DNA of 14,736 nucleotides from NCBI GenBank assembly GCA_020438525.1, contig JAGQUL010000040.1:1-14736 (forward strand). The letters run 5' to 3'. This document shows, piece by piece, positions 13,576-14,736 of this stretch. The notes beneath the pieces were generated by a model, which searched no databases, was not told where the DNA came from, and was given only the letters and a program-made list of their open reading frames with translations. Position numbers and translations under genes: made by a program. The stretch's first letter is position 1, and each line of letters opens with the position of its first letter. Origin of the DNA: Thermoleophilia bacterium (GTDB lineage: Bacteria; Actinomycetota; Thermoleophilia; Gaiellales; SKUG01).

Positions 13576-13581
13576 CGACCC

Positions 13582-13731
13582 ATGGCCTCCCTTGCGCAGT
13601 ACTCGGCAGCGATCCACGACGCGACCCCCGTCGACCGGCCCTCGCCGGGATTCGGAACTCGCTGGGTCGGGATCGCGATCTACCTCGCAGCAGCGGCACT
13701 GGTCGTGCTCGCCGCGATCCAGTCGGCCTGA
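13582..13731 (+). CDS. Small single-pass membrane protein, 49 residues
   Basis: This encodes 49 residues: a soluble, Ser/Asp/Pro-containing N-terminus (~1-26) and one hydrophobic helix at ~28-46 (WVGIAIYLAAAALVVLAAI) close to the C-terminus. A Trp/Arg pair marks the cytosolic edge, so the N-terminus is probably inside. Third codon positions are strongly G/C, a good promoter is placed exactly for a leaderless start, and the frame is closed by a normal stop; together these favour a real gene over the Cys-rich frame on the opposite strand. No family is recognised. The SCP2-domain gene converges on it 22 bp downstream. Confidence 0.65.
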   Translation: MASLAQYSAAIHDATPVDRPSPGFGTRWVGIAIYLAAAALVVLAAIQSA

Positions 13732-13753
13732 CACCGACTGCGCGCTCGGCCCG

Positions 13754-14224
13754 TCAGGCCTGGCGGAACCAGGTCTCGTACTGCTCGAGGTACTTGCGGT
13801 CGCCCTTGATGCGCAGCTTGCCGCGCAGGAACGCGACGGTCTTGTTCATCTCGCCGTCGGCCATCTTCTTGTAGTCCTTGGCGGACGCCATCACGGTGGC
13901 GTCGGGATCGGGGCCGTCGCCTTCCTTGACGGTGATCTTGCCGTCCTTGATCACGACGTACCACGTGCCGCCGTCGTCGCCCGACAGCTTGAACAGCAGC
14001 TTCACGTCGACGCCCTTCGCCTTGTCGGGAAGGAAGCGCTCCTCGAGCGTCGCGAACCGCTCGCGGACGCTCATCGAGCCGGCCTTGCGCGGGGCACCGG
14101 CGAAGGTGGTCGCGGAGCTGCGTGCGCTGCCGGCAGCCGGCGTCGCGGCGGCGGCCATCACGATGGCGCGGGCCTGGGCTGCGGTCGTGGAGCGCGCGGG
14201 CGCGCTCGGAGCGATCGTGGACAT
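13754..14224 (-). CDS. SCP2 sterol-carrier domain protein
   Basis: This encodes 156 residues. Residues ~1-48 are an Ala/Ser/Thr-rich, probably disordered extension. The SCP2 domain spans ~52-156: RERFATLEERF helix, VKLLFKLSG and GTWYVVIKDGKITVKEG strands, then DATVMASAKDYKKMADGEMNKTVAFLRGKLRIKGD, of which the key pieces are DATVMASAKDY and GKLRIKGD. The family binds lipids or fatty acyl chains in a hydrophobic tunnel. ATG 14224 is supported by AAGGA 7 nt upstream, in a purine-rich GGGAGGAAGGA tract. An internal Met51 is a less likely start. A hairpin sits in the predicted 5' leader. No signal peptide; probably cytosolic. The domain call is confident; the ligand is unknown. Confidence 0.88.
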   Translation of the reverse strand: MSTIAPSAPARSTTAAQARAIVMAAAATPAAGSARSSATTFAGAPRKAGSMSVRERFATLEERFLPDKAKGVDVKLLFKLSGDDGGTWYVVIKDGKITVKEGDGPDPDATVMASAKDYKKMADGEMNKTVAFLRGKLRIKGDRKYLEQYETWFRQA

Positions 14225-14246
14225 GTCTGGTTCCTTCCTCCCGAGC

Positions 14247-14269
14247 TCACGCGCATGAAGGGCGCGTGA
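14247..14269 (-). promoter_or_regulatory. 8-bp hairpin in the SCP2 gene leader
   Basis: TCACGCGC and GCGCGTGA are perfect 8-bp arms around a 7-nt loop. The hairpin ends about 6 nt before the purine-rich ribosome binding tract, so in RNA it could influence initiation; as DNA it could be an operator. No T-run follows, so it is not a clear terminator of the upstream gene, which ends 42 bp away. Confidence 0.4.
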
Positions 14270-14283
14270 AGCAAACTCCCGTA

Positions 14284-14289
14284 ATCGTA
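14284..14289 (-). promoter_or_regulatory. Possible -10 of the SCP2 gene
   Basis: TACGAT on the minus strand lies in the 87-bp gap after the partial right-edge gene. It would give a leader of about 50 nt containing the 8-bp hairpin and the Shine-Dalgarno tract. The -35 is weak, and read-through from upstream is possible. Confidence 0.3.
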
Positions 14290-14311
14290 CCGATCGGCGT
14301 GCGCTCGTGCG

Positions 14312-14736
14312 TCACGCGGGTGCGGCCGCGGCCTCGAGGTCCATCAGCATCGCGCTGACGTGGCGGATCGCGGCGATCCGCTCCTCGAATCCGAGCATCA
14401 TCGCGTAGGCGTCTGTCTGCACGCGGTCGATCCCGAGGTCGTCGAGGTATTCGTCTGGTGCCCACTCGCGAAGCGCGCGCCCGAGCAGGTACGCGTCGAG
14501 CCGGTCCTCCCACGGCACGACCGGCGGGTTCGCCTGCGTGCGCGCCACGTCGTCCTTCTCGACCCGCTTCGCAGCCGGTGCGATCGGCTCGCCGTTGACG
14601 TAGGGGTTCTCGCGCGAGCCCGAGAGCGGCGTGGCGGGGCGCTGGATGTCGCCACCGCGCGCGGCGGCCTCGCTCATGTCCTGCCAGGTGCCGTCCGCCG
14701 AATCCGGCTGCTCGATCGGATTGCCGTCGGCATCGG
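14312..14736 (-). CDS. Unrecognised protein, N-terminus cut by window edge
   Basis: The frame is open from the right edge to TGA at 14312-14314, giving 140 visible C-terminal residues. The visible part begins DADGNPIEQPDSADGTWQD and continues with a Pro/Arg-rich stretch (ENPYVNGEPIAPAAKRVEK), then a helical C-terminus (WEDRLDAYLLGRALREWAPDEYLDDLG and AYAMMLGFEERIAAIRHVSAML). An internal ATG at 14677 could be read as a start, but the frame upstream keeps the same codon bias, so I treat it as partial. No membrane segment or known motif is seen. It lies on the same strand as the SCP2 gene, 87 bp upstream. Confidence 0.7.
   Translation of the reverse strand, partial: DADGNPIEQPDSADGTWQDMSEAAARGGDIQRPATPLSGSRENPYVNGEPIAPAAKRVEKDDVARTQANPPVVPWEDRLDAYLLGRALREWAPDEYLDDLGIDRVQTDAYAMMLGFEERIAAIRHVSAMLMDLEAAAAPA

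Noticed and set aside
13540..13734. A 64-codon Cys-rich frame on the minus strand
   Set aside because: It is antisense to the 49-residue gene, would overlap the prfC promoter, and has no start signals; the plus-strand frame has promoter and codon support.
10920..13874. A 984-codon open frame on the plus strand
   Set aside because: It is Arg/His/Asp-rich low-complexity sequence lying antisense to MscS, prfC and part of the SCP2 gene, all with clear domains; such frames arise from strong third-position bias in GC-rich genes.
1..14736. CRISPR arrays, insertion sequences, integrases, attachment sites, tRNA or rRNA genes
   Set aside because: I looked on both strands and saw no regularly spaced direct repeats, transposase-like proteins, terminal inverted repeats flanking genes, or RNA gene signatures.

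Overview
The window is a GC-rich chromosomal segment with dense, short-gapped genes and strong G/C preference at third codon positions. The gene content points to a high-GC actinobacterium (Actinomycetota): an ECF sigma factor coupled to a CU044_5270-type membrane protein, an SCP2 sterol-carrier protein, a cyclophilin lipoprotein, and many start codons placed only 6-7 nt after a TAnnnT-like -10 box, as expected for leaderless mRNAs. A Thermoleophilia or Acidimicrobiia relative is possible, but this is inference and no 16S or other marker is present. I see no rRNA, tRNA, CRISPR array, insertion sequence or prophage gene. It reads as ordinary core/shell chromosome with one odd non-coding leader.

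Layout. 1-1816 (minus): a repeat-rich membrane-anchored protein, a DUF2007 protein, and the N-terminal part of a Ycf46-like AAA+ ATPase running off the left edge. 1883-2587 (plus): cyclophilin-type lipoprotein. 2603-3988 (minus): membrane-bound class III adenylate cyclase. 3989-4524: a gene-free stretch with a 12-codon mini-ORF behind a near-perfect Shine-Dalgarno, followed by a nested long hairpin and a second GC-rich hairpin, leading into a plus-strand HExxH putative metalloprotease (4525-5559).

5546-9027 (minus): a chain in the order HtpX-like M48 protease, SAM-dependent methyltransferase-like protein, ECF sigma factor, CU044_5270-like membrane protein. Three of the four genes overlap a neighbour by 4 to 14 bp, suggesting co-translation. 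9147-10972 (plus): an unrecognised 473-residue protein coupled by ATGA to a DUF2177 membrane protein. 10953-13529 (minus): MscS-type mechanosensitive channel and peptide chain release factor 3, each with its own predicted leaderless promoter. 13582-13731 (plus): a 49-residue single-pass membrane protein, divergent from prfC. 13754-14736 (minus): SCP2-domain protein and the 3' part of an unrecognised gene cut by the right edge.

Themes: envelope and stress functions dominate (lipoprotein foldase, HtpX, MscS, ECF sigma with membrane partner, membrane cyclase). All convergent gene pairs abut or overlap, leaving no room for separate terminators. Most first genes of transcription units look leaderless, whereas internal or coupled genes use Shine-Dalgarno sites or stop/start overlaps. 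The feature most deserving a second look is the structured leader at about 4050-4524.
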